From positions 33,824,627-33,888,626 of the forward strand of contig CAKAKS010000068.1 in assembly GCA_916700875.1 (NCBI GenBank): DNA of 64,000 bases. The letters are read 5' to 3'. The notes beneath the pieces are model-generated. The model made no database searches. It was not told the DNA's origin and saw nothing but the letters and a program-made list of their open reading frames with translations. The DNA comes from Sebastes aleutianus. Lineage: Eukaryota > Chordata > Actinopteri > Perciformes > Sebastidae. Both the position numbers and the translations under genes were made by a program. Below are positions 33,623-44,292 of this stretch, piece after piece (position 1 is the first letter of the stretch; every line of letters begins with the position of its first letter).

Positions 33623-34545
33623 CACCTGAGCATGAAATAGTGTCCTGACGCGACACCCTGAAGCGGTTGCTGCCACACCTACTGATTTATAAGAACACAC
33701 ACCTTCTCTTACACATCTAGGATGGAGGATGTGTTGTAAATCTTTTAAAAAGTATACACATCTCAGTCTCTGTGCTTACGGGGGTTTACTTGTGAACCCA
33801 CAGAGTTGTATTCATCTGTTTGCTGGATTGATAAAGCTGTTGTCATTGAAGGTTATCCAGGCAGAAACTCTGTGGCTCTAAAATGTATTTGCAAAGCAAA
33901 GTGTTGCTTTAAGACTCTTAATTGCGTTAGCGGAGTGATTGTGTGAATACACACCGTACCACAGTGTGTATGTGTTTTGTGTGTGAAGCTGAGCGTGACT
34001 GAACGAGAGCATCTGTACTCGACCCTGAATAATTAATGCTTATTTATATATATAGTGAAGAAACGATGCACGCGGTTATTTTCCACAGTTAAGCTGTGTT
34101 ATGTGCGGTTCACGAGGTCGTGAATCACACGGTTCCTGTTGTGTTCATACACAGAACATCGCATGTTATTATTAACTGCTGGGCTTCATGATTCAGTTGA
34201 TCATTCTGATCAGGGGTCAGAGGCTCACATACAGGAACCTGTGTTTCTAGGTCACGTTTGGAGTCGTGAGTGGTCAGCCCTGCGTGGGGAGGAGATGGAG
34301 ATGTATAAAATATAAATAAGGTTGAGCCTAGAGGACTGATGTGGATCTTGGAGCATGTTGTCATAACCCAGCTTCACGTGGCTCATCGTTTGTGACGTGT
34401 TGTCTTTCTGAGATCAGGTGAGAGAGCGCTGACGTTCAAACACAACCGTTTTAGAGAGGCGCAACATGATGGAATATCTTTCCTCAAATTTTGCTTCATA
34501 TTTGTTCCTTGAAATCCATCATACTGCTTTGAATACAACTTAACA
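33623..34545. other. No gene recognised
   Basis: AT-moderate unique sequence. The minus frames at 34125-34601 show no domain. Confidence 0.4.
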
Positions 34546-35105
34546 AAGGTTTGTATGATATCTAATTTTTCATGCGTTTTCCTACGAATGTCCAGAAACA
34601 AGAACGATCAGTGCCAGCAGCGTAACCGAAGTGTTGCGATTGGCCCCAGTGCAAATTGTTTTTTCTTGGGCGCTCACCCCAAAAAGAAGCACACACGCCA
34701 CACACAACCACTCCATACAATTGCAAACCGACAATTGCCATGGAGAGGCTCACCATACAACTCCCATCCTGCAAACCAGCCTTAGATCAGCACCACGGAC
34801 AGCAGCCGGAGCTAATGTAACCGCTGATTTTTGGACGTCTGATTTGCGTCGCAGCGGTTGCACCGTCGTTGTTTACGCCACTGATCGGTGCCCCGTGGTG
34901 TTTAGGCAAGAAAACTACTAAGTTAGGTTTAGGAAAAGATCGTGGGTTTGTGTTAAAACAACGAGGGAAGTGACATTACATGAGTACGGTAAGTTACGTG
35001 ACCAAATAGTCAACATTGACTTCTGGATCCACAGCGGTCTCCTGGGTAAAAGTCCTTCGTTTTTAGACCCATCCATCCACCCCGACCTCCTCCCGATGCA
35101 GACCT
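34546..35105 (-). mobile_element. Family A element, copy 4, interrupted
   Basis: Reversed family A order: GTTTGTATGATATCTAA, TTTTCCTACGAATGTCCAG, then a foreign block, then TTTAGGCAAGAAAACTACTA, GTTAGGTTTAGGAAAAGATC, CAACATTGACTTCTGGATCC, GCGGTCTCCTGGGTAAAAG and CATCCACCCCGACCTCCTCC. Compared with copies 1-3, the CTTCACAGGAAACAACTTCC segment is replaced by the foreign block at about 34602-34896. Confidence 0.65.
34602..34896. mobile_element. Insertion within family A copy 4
   Basis: The left end CGATCAGTGCCAGCAGCGTA and the right end, reversed, CCGATCAGTGGCGTAAACAA are partly inverted. The interior has GGCGCTCACCCC followed by CCACACACAACCACTCC. About 295 bp, class unknown. It replaces a stretch of the host copy, so insertion with loss, or a chimera, is possible. 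Confidence 0.4.
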
Positions 35106-35330
35106 TCTCAGGTGTGTTATGGGATGTAAATCCCGGTGTCCTGCATGAAACACAGACATGTGCCACACACACACAATTGGTGAACTTAGTGTGTTTGTCA
35201 GTATTTGTCTGATTATCTGATGTGGATAAACCTTAAATGTCAATCTGTAATAATTAAATGCTGCGTCTCTGCATTTTCTTTGGACTCGGGGAAAGGTTGG
35301 CAGCTCACTAGCAGCTAATGTGAGAAGGTT

Positions 35331-35380
<50 letters not shown>

Positions 35381-36467
35381 TGGCCAACACTTAGCCATCT
35401 CCATGTACTTCAGCTTGAATTTACTCCACACAAACACGGCACTCACCCACACACTCCCAAACAGACAGAGAGCCTTTGATGTGAATGTGACCCAGTAAAA
35501 TGAAATGAAAGAGGCCTTTAGAGGGAAGAGCAGAGAAGAGCAGCGTATCCTCCACTGTCACCATTCTGTCGATTCGCCACACTCCGCCGCTACAGCGTCT
35601 CCTTTCTCTCTCATTGCTTTCCTTTCCTCCTCTGTCCACCCTCCATCTCTCTTCCTCTCCCGTCTTCCATTAAAACATTGATTCTGGCCTTGTTGTGATA
35701 AGATGCATCGTTGGTTTCTCCGGCAGCACCGTGTCAAAACTCCCCCTCAGTCAGTCAGAGGACAGCCGTGACCTACGCTCGCCAATTTATTATTTAATTT
35801 AATAAATGCGTTCATTGAGCAATTGGGAAAAAACAGTTACAAAAAGGACAACATACATTTTTAAAAGTAAAATCAACAGACCCCTTTAAGCCAAATTCAC
35901 ACCAGAGCAGCGGTGAAGTGCAGCCTGCGGCGAGCTGCCATGCAGTGTTTATGAAAAGCCCCGGCGGCCGCTCCCGAGGTCGGCGAGCTGACGCCGTTTG
36001 ATTCTGCATCCAGAGAGGACCTGCAGCCAATCAGTAAACGCATCCTGTGACTCCGGTGACATGTTGACCTATGTTACAAAGAATGTCTTCCCACCTGAAG
36101 CACATGAACTCGTCTCTCTCCCGAATTTGGCGTTACCCATGCTCATCCCTCTTACAGCTTTTATCCCACAAAACAATTGAAACCCAGCACGCCTCCTTTC
36201 TTACTCATAGACATACTGTGGTAGCATATAGAAAATCCTTCTGGAGTTCAGTTTTCAATGATCTGCTAAAGTATGCATATTTAAAAGAAAAACAAATATA
36301 TATACATCGCCTGCTTATAATGATCTTTTTTTACTGGAGTTGGTCCTTGTTTCATCTTTTTTTTCTCCCTCATATTTCACTTTTTACAGCGAGTATGGAG
36401 CCGTTCAGGTGCCTGAACACACACCTTGTTTTTTTTGTTTTGTTTCCCTCTTCATTTTATTGATCAG
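35106..36467. other. No gene recognised; (CA)n and GC-rich repeat scrap
   Basis: Contains the (CA)n at 35332-35377 and a pyrimidine-rich patch at 35595-35670. A GC-rich fragment at 35885-36030 (TTCACACCAGAGCAGCGG, CCGCTCCCGAGGTCGGCGAG) resembles a common fish repeat end. No exon. Confidence 0.4.
35332..35377. repeat. (CA)n microsatellite
   Basis: Twenty-three uninterrupted CA units. Confidence 0.97.
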
Positions 36468-36699
36468 GCTGGTCTCACACGCTGTTTCTAGTGTAATTTG
36501 TATCTATCCAACAAAATCGATACATATGTAATCCACATAATCCTGAACCAGGAAATATAAAAAGCGTTGAGCGCTGCATAGGGAGGAGGTCCGGGTTGAT
36601 GGATGGGTTTAAAAATACCAGACTTTCACCCAGTAGACCGGCGTTCGTGTCCCGTGTGAAACCAGAAGTCAACGTTGATTTATTTGTCACGTAACTTAT

Positions 36700-37016
36700 T
36701 ACCTCTACCGAGGCCGAAGGGCTAGGAAGGAGGTTATGTTTTCACCGCCGTTGGTTTGTTGGTTTCTTGTAGATTCAGTTGAGTTGGACCAAAAGAACAC
36801 TTGGTGATTGTTGGAAAGAGTAACGACAACGGTTTAGGTGAGTTTTATTTTGTTTCTGTCCAGTTTGAATGAAGTGTTTTATGATGCTCCGCTACGTACA
36901 GCCGATCTCAACATAAACAAGAATACACGTGGATGATGGTGCAAGCTGAACGGAGATGGGGAACGTACTCGGGAACCTTGGCGGATGTCTGCGCTCTCCG
37001 AGTGCCATTCTAGTTT
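36700..37016. mobile_element. AAGGAGGTTAT / CTTGGCGGATG repeat inserted in family A copy 5
   Basis: Begins ACCTCTACCGAGGCCGAAGG, GGAAGGAGGTTATGTTTTCA and ends ACCTTGGCGGATGTCTGCGC, TCTCCGAGTGCCATTCTAG. The same ends are seen at 22581-22959. It lies exactly between the halves of family A copy 5 and is itself interrupted at about 36812-36977. Confidence 0.7.
36812..36977. mobile_element. Third-level insertion, matching 12400-12601 reversed
   Basis: GGTTTAGGTGAGTTTTATTT, TGTTTCTGTCCAGTTTGAAT, TGATGCTCCGC and a GTACTCGGG end are shared with the reverse complement of the left part of the 12363-13068 element. Roughly 165 bp, non-coding. Confidence 0.7.
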
Positions 37017-37270
37017 ACTAAAGTAATGCAACTTCTGGTGTTATTTTAAGCCAAACCGTGATCTTTTCCTAAACCTAACTAAGTAGTTTTCTTGTCTAAA
37101 CCTGAGGAAGTTGTTTCCTGTGAAGACGGAAGTTTATTTTGAAAAGACTGTATACTTGTAACGAACGGAAACTGGCACGTGTTGCTGGACATTTGTAGGA
37201 AAACCGATGACATTTGGAGGACCTTTTTTCGTCAGATATCATACGAAGCGTTATGTGAGAATACGTTGTA

Positions 37271-38159
37271 TAGATCCTCATTCTTGATGTTCCATCCTAT
37301 TTAGAATTCTGATCTAAATGCTGCGTGGTTGTGGCGTCAGGGTGAGGCTGTTACCTCTGTTTCCATCAACTAATGATGGAAGGAGCACAAACCTTGACTA
37401 TTCACAAGCTGTATCGTAGCAGCAGTGATGTTGTGTGCACACTGAGGAAAAGCACTGTGGGACATCTCAAGTGATGATGGACAAGTGTCCACTTGACTCA
37501 CAGCTCAACAGCTTCGCAGGATTGAAGTCGTAGTAGGTGGTGATGGATGTTTGACAGGGCTTTCCTTCGCTGAGACACAACACCTGATTGAATGATTCAG
37601 CGCTCGCTGGACTGTCACTGGTCTCCCCTCGCTGCTTGTTATTTATATTTTTTTTTAAATGTGTCATCTCAACCTCTCCATCATCTTTTCTGGCTTCCTA
37701 CAAGACTCAGTGGAATCTTTACTATGATACAATCATGTGGTACAAAGTAGTGATATCTGGTGGTTCTCTATATTAGTCTGTTTTCATTTCCTGCTTCTGT
37801 CTTTTCTTTTAGCCCATAGAATATGTCACTCATATGATCTCATATCCTCTCCTTCGTTCTTTGTCTTCCTCAGCTCTGGTTGACCACCCACTCGTATCTC
37901 TGTGCCTCCTCCGTCCTCCTCCTCTCCCCTTCTTCTCATTTCCAGACGAGCCGTACTGTTAATTGAACAAGAAAATGACTTAATGACTTAATGAGACGGG
38001 GCGCGGAAGGCAGAGTGCTGTTTAGCGAGCGAGAGTCGATGCAAACGGCACGTTTATCTGCCTCGCAATGAATTTGGAGCGTTCAGGTGGTGAGTCACCG
38101 ATCTGGTGTTTAGTGAGAATGTCTGCTGATGCCTGTTGAGGGCCGGCAGAGTTCAGCCT
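37271..38159. other. No gene recognised
   Basis: Unique sequence. Pyrimidine-rich from about 37850 to 37945. No exon with both splice sites was found. Confidence 0.4.
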
Positions 38160-38480
38160 CTTAACCTGCTCTCTCTCTCTCCTCTCATTTTCTCTTTAAC
38201 CCTCCCTCACCCGTCATTTACCTTCCTCTCCTCTGTCATCCCGTCTCCCACCTCCGATCATCCTCCTCCTCCTCGCAACTCCACGAGACGATCGCCTGAG
38301 GTTTCTGTATCTCGGCAGCACAAAGCACCATTCTGCCATCTCCCTCCTCTCATCTCTCTCCTCGCCTCTCATACTGTCTTGTTTGGTTTCATTGTTCCTG
38401 CCATAACCGTCAGCCCACCATTCCTCCCTCTCGTAGCTCCTTCCTCTCTTTCTGCTCTCTGTCACCTCCTGTCAGCCGAG
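38160..38480. repeat. Pyrimidine-rich tract
   Basis: CTCTCTCTCTCCTCTCATTT and TCCTCCTCCTCCTCG-type sequence. The 136-codon plus frame at 38136-38546 is a low-complexity by-product. Confidence 0.65.
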
Positions 38481-38554
38481 GGAAGGAACGCCGGGAGGCG
38501 CCCGCAGAGGCGAGGCTCAGGCAGGCAAAAAGACTCTCAACAATGAGCAAAGGA

Positions 38555-38760
38555 TTGAGGTGGAGGAAGGAGGATGAAGGTGGAGGAGGAGAGGAAGGAA
38601 GGGAGGCTGAAGGAGGTCGCCAAGAAAGGAGAAAAAGTTGAGAATAGATGGGAAGTAGATAAAGAGGAAGGGAATTTAAACGGGATAGAAAGCAAGGAAC
38701 AGCAAAACAAGTTGATGAAGGATGGAAACTTGAGAAGGAGAGAGGAAGTAAGTGTGTTTT
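38555..38760. repeat. Purine-rich tract
   Basis: GGAGGAAGGAGGATGAAGG-type sequence on the same strand, shortly after the pyrimidine tract at 38160-38480. The 77-codon Lys/Glu-rich frame at 38574-38807 is not credible as a gene. Confidence 0.65.
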
Positions 38761-38861
38761 TGGTATTTAAATGTCATGTTAGGGATGTGGTAGACAAATA
38801 CAATTAACGTTAAAGTAACTTTCACAAGCATTTTAGAAACATCAGTACACTTAAAGGCCCC

Positions 38862-39412
38862 TTAAAGGAACAGTATGTAAGACTGACCGTTGGTCTAAAA
38901 TGTGTAACAGCAGTCCAAATTCGAAACATTGGAGTCGTGGCCCGTCTGGTCCTACGGTGTGACTGATAGCAGCGCAATCGCAATCACAATTTGAGGGTTA
39001 TCTCCTAGACACGACGGCGTTAGCCTCTAGCCAGCAGTAGTCACAATCACTTCATCGGCTGTGTGTCTCATATACTCGCTGCCTTGATAACCAGCTGCAC
39101 ACGGACCACAGGGAGATGTACCGAGGCTTTTCAGGTCGGGTAGAATCTAACGTTAACGTTATCTCTGTTGATCCAGTTGGTTAGCTTGCTTCCGTGGCTG
39201 CAGAAGGCTGCGTTTGTATGCCGATTTGTTTCATATGTGGGGTGTTGAAATGGGCGGTGGACGGGGCCAAAACAAGAACAGACGATCCGGACCGGAGAGG
39301 AAGTTTGGGAGGAGATCATACTGGTTGTAGCGTTGTTGTCAGAGAATTTCAATACAGCATGTTTCCCTTTAGTCATTTTATGATTTAGATGAATCACATA
39401 TTGGTCCTTTAA
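38862..39412. mobile_element. TTAA-ended TIR element, 551 bp
   Basis: Left TTAAAGGAACAGTATGTA and right, reversed, TTAAAGGACCAATATGTG match at 14 of 18 positions, with TTAA at both extremities. No transposase. It shares the TTAAAGGAACAGT terminal motif with the element at 55546. Confidence 0.65.
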
Positions 39413-41095
39413 GTTCAGAGAGCGAAGACGAGGATAAAAAGAGGGAGGAAGAAGAATACAAGAGGCCGGAATGTAGAGATAAGAAGTAAAGAAACAAGGA
39501 GAGGGAAACACAGATAGCAGAGAGAGAGGAGGTGAGGGGACAAATGGGCATTGATTTGGCTCAGTGACTGACGACAGAGGGGAGGGGGGGCTCCCTGGGT
39601 AGCATCTGCTTTCTGCAAGACTGCTCATATTACCCAGAGGGCCGCTAACCGGGAGAAGACTCTTCTGCTCTGTTCCGTGCCTCTGCCCCCTCTGCTCATC
39701 TCTCCTCAGTACAATCTGCAAAAACTGGAAATATATTCAATCTGATCTTTACGTTATTGTCCCGTAAATCACTCCCTCGTGTCTCCACGACTGATTTGCT
39801 CTACCGCAAATAAAAGTGCATTTGAAATTCAGCAATTTTGTGAATCTGTCCTTTCATCCACCTCCTGTGTCCTCTCTCCTTCCTCTCAGATCTGTGCAGA
39901 TCCTACTTTCTTTCGTTCTTTTCTTGTCCTCTCTCCTTCACGTCTCCTCTCTCCCGTCTCATGTGTTGTGTTTTATAGAGTATACCGCAGACAGAATAGG
40001 GTTTCTCCTTCCTTCTCCTCCTCCAACCACCTCTTCTCCATCATCCTTCATTCGTCTTTCCTCATCTCTCCTCTACCCATATCTCTAGTCCTCTCCTCTG
40101 TCCTCTTTTCCTTGTCCCTTCTCTCCTTGCGTCATCTCCTTTGTCCTCTTTAACCCTCTCCTGTCCTCGTCTTATTTCCTGTCCTCCTGCAACCCTGTCT
40201 CCTAAAAATTCCCATACAGCTAAACTGCATTCTCAATTACGTTCTTTTTTTTACGTATCACAGATAAGTAAGTCTGCAGACGGCTGCAGTTAGTGACGTA
40301 TGAGCGACAAGCAGAGCAGCTGACCTAGTATACTGAGCGACTGTTAATGAAAGTTAAATAGAAACAGTAGTGAATAATAACGGTTATAATAAGCGAGAGA
40401 GTCCACTAGTGCTGGGTTAGGGATTGGAGCTGGACACCAAACTTTCCCCCAGGAGACCGCTGTTTGTGTCCCGTGTGAAACGTCATTTTAATCCAAACCA
40501 AGAGGTTTTTTTCCCTACAAATGCAAAAGTCTGTCACTGACTGAGAGATGAAGTTACACGATTGGTCGGCAGAGTGTTGGAGTTTCCTCGTTGGCCGTTG
40601 CTCTTTCCAAATGGAAAGACGGGAAACGGTCCTTTATGCAAACGAGCCCGTCCAGCACAACGCTCAGATCAAGCTGTGAAACTAGATGATCTGGTTCTAA
40701 AATGAAACCAGACTCAGCAGTGCTATCGCCTACTGTATTTCTCTCTTCAAATCTTTTCAGAAGTAGATTTCGGTGGATCGTTTAGACGCAATAACAGAAA
40801 GTTTACGAGCAGGCCGCCGTGTTGTTTCCTGTTTGAAAACCAGGGACCAATCAGGTGCATTCAACGAGAGGGTACGTCACAGCTTGAACGTCCAGTTGAG
40901 TGGAGCAACGCGTCCCCTAGTGTCCTCGCCGGACCTGTTGGACATGCACCGCTGGATTTAACATTATAGACGTGACCGCTGACTATTAGTGGAACAATTT
41001 AGCCACAAATTCACAGACACTAATCCGCGAGAACATACGTTTCTCTCCAAACGTATTTTGGTTCTGCAGTTTAGTAGAATGAGAACGTCATTTTG
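39413..41095. other. No gene recognised; pyrimidine tract and a family A scrap
   Basis: Purine-rich at 39413-39590 and pyrimidine-rich at about 39845-40195. The 196-codon minus frame at 39131-39721 spans a transposon and a purine tract and is rejected. A short family A piece lies at 40440-40510 (CCCAGGAGACCGCTGTTTGT, CCCGTGTGAAACG). Confidence 0.5.
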
Positions 41096-41365
41096 TGGGA
41101 TGCCTCTTCTCCTCTTCTCTCTCCTGTCCTCTTCGTCTTGCCTCCTCTCCTCTTCTCTGTCCTCCTTTCCTTGTCACCTCTCCTCTCCTCTTCTGCTTGT
41201 CTCTTCTCAGCCTCTGTCCTCTCCTACTTTTTGTTTCTCCTAGTTTCCTATGCTCCCTTCCTTTTCATCCTTCCCTCCTCTCCTCGTGTCCTATGCTTGA
41301 TTCTCGTTTCCCCTCCTCTCCATCTCTCCATCTCTCCTCTCCTTGCTCTGTGTTTCTCTCCTCTC
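41096..41365. repeat. Pyrimidine-rich tract
   Basis: About 270 bp of TCCTCT/CTTCTC words. Two overlapping frames of about 150 codons (41093-41545) are Ser/Leu/Pro/Phe-rich artefacts. Confidence 0.7.
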
Positions 41366-42018
41366 ATCGGATCAAAATTAAGATTCCAGCAGCCGACACA
41401 AAGAGTTGCTTTGGTATCATGTTTTTTTCACTGCTGTCATCCAAAACAAGTGCCGCATCACATCAAAGTGCACATTTGGCAACAGTTACAAAACCCACAT
41501 TTGATATCCCGTGTTTGTATTACTGCAGAGTTTGATCTCATATAATATCACAAAGTGCCATGACGTAACTGTCAGATCACAACAGTGAGTATGTTAATCC
41601 TGTCAGCGCTCTGTGGATGATTGTAATGTTGTCAAACTGTGACCGGGTTTGTCTCCGGGACGATAAAAGCATTGTATGCTAAACCAGGGTGGGAAATTTC
41701 ACTCCGGCTGTCAGCCAAATGCTGCTGCGCCCTTCGCTTTTCTCTGGTCAATATGTTTTATATTCCCACATCTGTTTTTGTTTCTGAAACCTACGAGTGT
41801 TATACAATTTAAAAAGGAGCCAGTGAATTCTGTCAGCAAGTAAATTAGTAGCTACCGTAGTAATTAAAACATCTCCTACTACACATACAGCAAGAAGAGT
41901 CTGAAGATTAGAGTGACATTATTTGTATTTCATAAAAAAAAAAAAAGCCAAAGATTCCGTGGTTCCAGATTCTCAAATGTAAAAATATATGATGCTTTTG
42001 TCTCTTCTCATTGCAAAC
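41366..42018. other. No gene recognised
   Basis: Unique sequence with a 13-base A run at about 41934. No motif-bearing frame. Confidence 0.4.
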
Positions 42019-42527
42019 TAGGAGTGGGCGGTATATCGCTCTCATCACCGTCAGCGGTGTCACGTTCGGACTCGACATGGATTTTGCAATACGATCATTA
42101 CCGTGATAAACACACACACATTTTGATTTTAGCACACACACACATGAGGGAGATACAACACCCGGTAAACTACGTCAGACCCACACAGGTTGTCCACGGT
42201 GACGTACAGGCTACCGCCGCTCCGTTTCGTCGCGGAACTGCAGTCAAGCCACTGTAATTTCTTTTAAATGTGACTCTCACCACTCAAAACAGCAGCATGA
42301 CTCTTACTATGAACTCTGAATGAATCACTTTACATCTACATTATGGGCTGTTCAAGCTTATTTGGAGCCAATAAACACATCTGTTTTAGAAAACAATATG
42401 TCCCCTTACATTGCCAATAGAAAGAAAAGAGGTAGAATCATGTTTTGTAATACTGTGATATAATACCATCACCGCAAAAAAAAAAAAATACCATGATATA
42501 CATTTTAGGTCATATCACCCACCCCTA
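42019..42527. mobile_element. hAT-like TIR element (TAGGAGTGGGCGGTATAT ends)
   Basis: Left TAGGAGTGGGCGGTATAT and right, reversed, TAGGGGTGGGTGATATGA. The subterminal regions hold paired CCGTGATA/ATACCATGATATA motifs. About 509 bp, no transposase. Flanking 8-mers (TTGCAAAC, CTGTAACT) agree at only 4 positions, so the target duplication is unproven. Confidence 0.65.
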
Positions 42528-43550
42528 CTGTAACTTAACAACATCTAGTTGTACACTGTTGAGTGGACAAAACAAGTCATTTGCCGCGTTGGAACGTGTG
42601 CTTTTTAACAGAGATTTTACACACAGATGATCATTAATTCATCCCAAAACAGTCATTATTTGTGGCCATATATTCAAGCACCAGTATTAATAAGCTGACA
42701 CCCTGCAGAAGTGTTCTAGAGCTCCACAGCTTTTATGATTTTACACTGAAAGGAGGAGGAGGAAAAATCATTTCTACACAGAGAGAAGAAACATTACAGT
42801 TCTTTTGTTGACTGATTGCAGATCCAGGTGAGGATGGAGGGCGGAGGGAGGAGAGTGGTGGTGGAGGACATGGTAGAGAGAGCGGAGGGATCTTCCAATA
42901 AGCAGAAGGATAGCTGGTTGAGGCTTAGCTCCTGTAAATGCCTGCAGGCTTGGATTTCTTCTACGTATCCGACTCGGGACACAAATAGATTGAACTCACT
43001 GTCACACGAGGCCTCGGGCTCCTTACATCACGCTCTCCTGTCAGCGGAGCCACAACAAAACCTCCCATATCACAATCAAACTGCTGTTGTTTCTATCCAT
43101 CTTTATATTTTCTTTATGTATTTTAGTATAGTCTTTGTTTAGCATTGCTCTATTTAATGTGCAAAAACAATATATTATCACAGTTATATACTGTCTTCTG
43201 TTGGTACGTTCTGTAGTGTGGAAGGTGGAAACAGCATCACGTTTTGAGCTGCAGTTCACATGTTGTTAATGCAAACTCAACACTTCAAAGTTAAAGCTCT
43301 CCTCTGGACAACTATTGTAAGGCTTTTATTGTGAAGCAGCTGCAGCTTCCTGTAGCCGGTAGCACCAGCGGCTGCTCTCTCTCTGGTGCGTAACAATAGG
43401 TCTACATTACAGATGTGCTTTTAACTCTCCGATTGTTTGATTTAAAGGACTTTTAGAGACCCAAAGAAGTGAAAGTATAATTCAACTTTTTCTTTCTTCC
43501 TGATGTATTTGATCATGTTGTGACCCCCTCACATTTATCTTGGGAACTCT
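42528..43550. other. No gene recognised
   Basis: Unique sequence. No coding signal. Confidence 0.4.
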
Positions 43551-43595
43551 TAGTTGGTCCATAACCCCATGTTGGGTTCCACGAAGCTGCTGTAG
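43551..43595. repeat. 45-bp direct repeat, left copy (probable target duplication)
   Basis: Matches 44248-44292 at 43 of 45 bases (TAGTTGGTCCATAACCCCAT ... GCTGCTGTAG). It lies immediately beside the LINE fragment. Confidence 0.85.
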
Positions 43596-44247
43596 GTCTT
43601 TAGCTGTCCATCGTGTCCGATGTTGACGGTTGCACCAGGGGTTTGGGGGTGACGATGGGGGGGTTCAGTGCCGTTGGCGCTGGTGCCACTTCATGAGGCG
43701 GTGGAGGCCGATGCGTGAGCCACACACTCGCCCGCAGATGGGGCAAGGGAGCCCAGATGTTGGGGTAATGCCGGCTGCCCGCTGGTGTCGTTGGGCACGT
43801 CTTTCGGTCCTCCTCTGTAGGGTGATGTGATGTATTTGTTCGCCGCTCTGCCACAGGTGACCTGCCAGGCCGATCTATCGAGTGCCAGATGTTCTAGATG
43901 GGTGGGGTTTACGTTGCAGCGCTTGAGGAGGTCTTTAGTATAGTCCTTATAGCGCCTCTTACGTCTGCCAGCAGCCTGTTTTGCATCGCTGAGTTTCCCA
44001 TAGAAGGCTTGGTGGGGCAGGCGGTGGTTTCGTATCCAGCGGAGATGTTTTTTAGCCCCTGATGCTTCCATGCAGATGGAGTTGGTCACGTAAAGGATCT
44101 CTGTGAAAGGCATCCGATATTCCCACGAGAGGCCGAGGATATGTTGGAGGCATCGAATGTGGAAGGCCTCCAAGCTTGTGATATGCCATCTGTATGGGGT
44201 CCATGTTTCTGCCCCGTAGAGCAGAGTGGAGGCACACACCGCGTTGG
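43596..44247 (-). mobile_element. 5'-truncated LINE fragment, minus strand
   Basis: The fragment holds the end of a non-LTR retrotransposon ORF2 followed by a short 3' end (...GGACACGATGGACAGC). Only the last ~200 codons remain. It is flanked by 45-bp direct repeats, consistent with target-primed insertion and 5' truncation. No poly(A) or simple-repeat tail is obvious. The LINE clade is not determined. Confidence 0.75.
43665..44245 (-). pseudogene. LINE ORF2 C-terminus with zinc knuckle, frameshifted
   Basis: This is the C-terminal remnant of a LINE endonuclease/reverse-transcriptase polyprotein. The upstream part reads LLYGAETWTPYRWHITSLEA, then FHIRCLQHILGLSW and RRKRRYKDYTKDLLKRCN, motifs typical of the region after the RT domain. 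The open frame then continues wrongly to a stop at 43691. In another frame, 43665-43745 encodes CPICGRVCGSRIGLHRLMKW followed by a His and ending RQRH-stop. That is a C-X2-C-X10-H-X5-H zinc-finger-like ending usual for such LINEs. So at least one frameshift separates the two parts, and most of ORF2, including RT catalytic motifs, is missing. Inactive. Confidence 0.75.
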
Positions 44248-44292
44248 TAGTTGGTCCATAACCCCATGTTGGGTTCCACAAGGCTGCTGTAG
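44248..44292. repeat. 45-bp direct repeat, right copy
   Basis: Partner of 43551-43595. Two mismatches, both near position 33-36 of the repeat. Confidence 0.85.

Larger units (their letters stand above)
36468..37270 (+). mobile_element. Family A TIR element, copy 5, with nested insertions
   Basis: The left half, 36468-36699, carries GGTCTCACACGCTGTTTC, GGTTGATGGATGGGTTT, CAGTAGACCGGCGTTCGTG, CCCGTGTGAAACCAGAAGTC and TTATTTGTCACGTAACTTAT. The right half, 37017-37270, carries TTATTTTAAGCCAAACCGTG, CCTAAACCTAACTAAGTAG, CTGTGAAGACGGAAGTTTAT, CACGTGTTGCTGGACATTTG and TATCATACGAAGCGTTATGTG. The two halves are continuous in the 27733-28230 copy, so 36700-37016 is an insertion. Confidence 0.8.

Noticed and set aside
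39131..39721. 196-codon minus-strand open frame
   Set aside because: It runs from a purine-rich tract into a TTAA transposon. It has no motif and no splice context.
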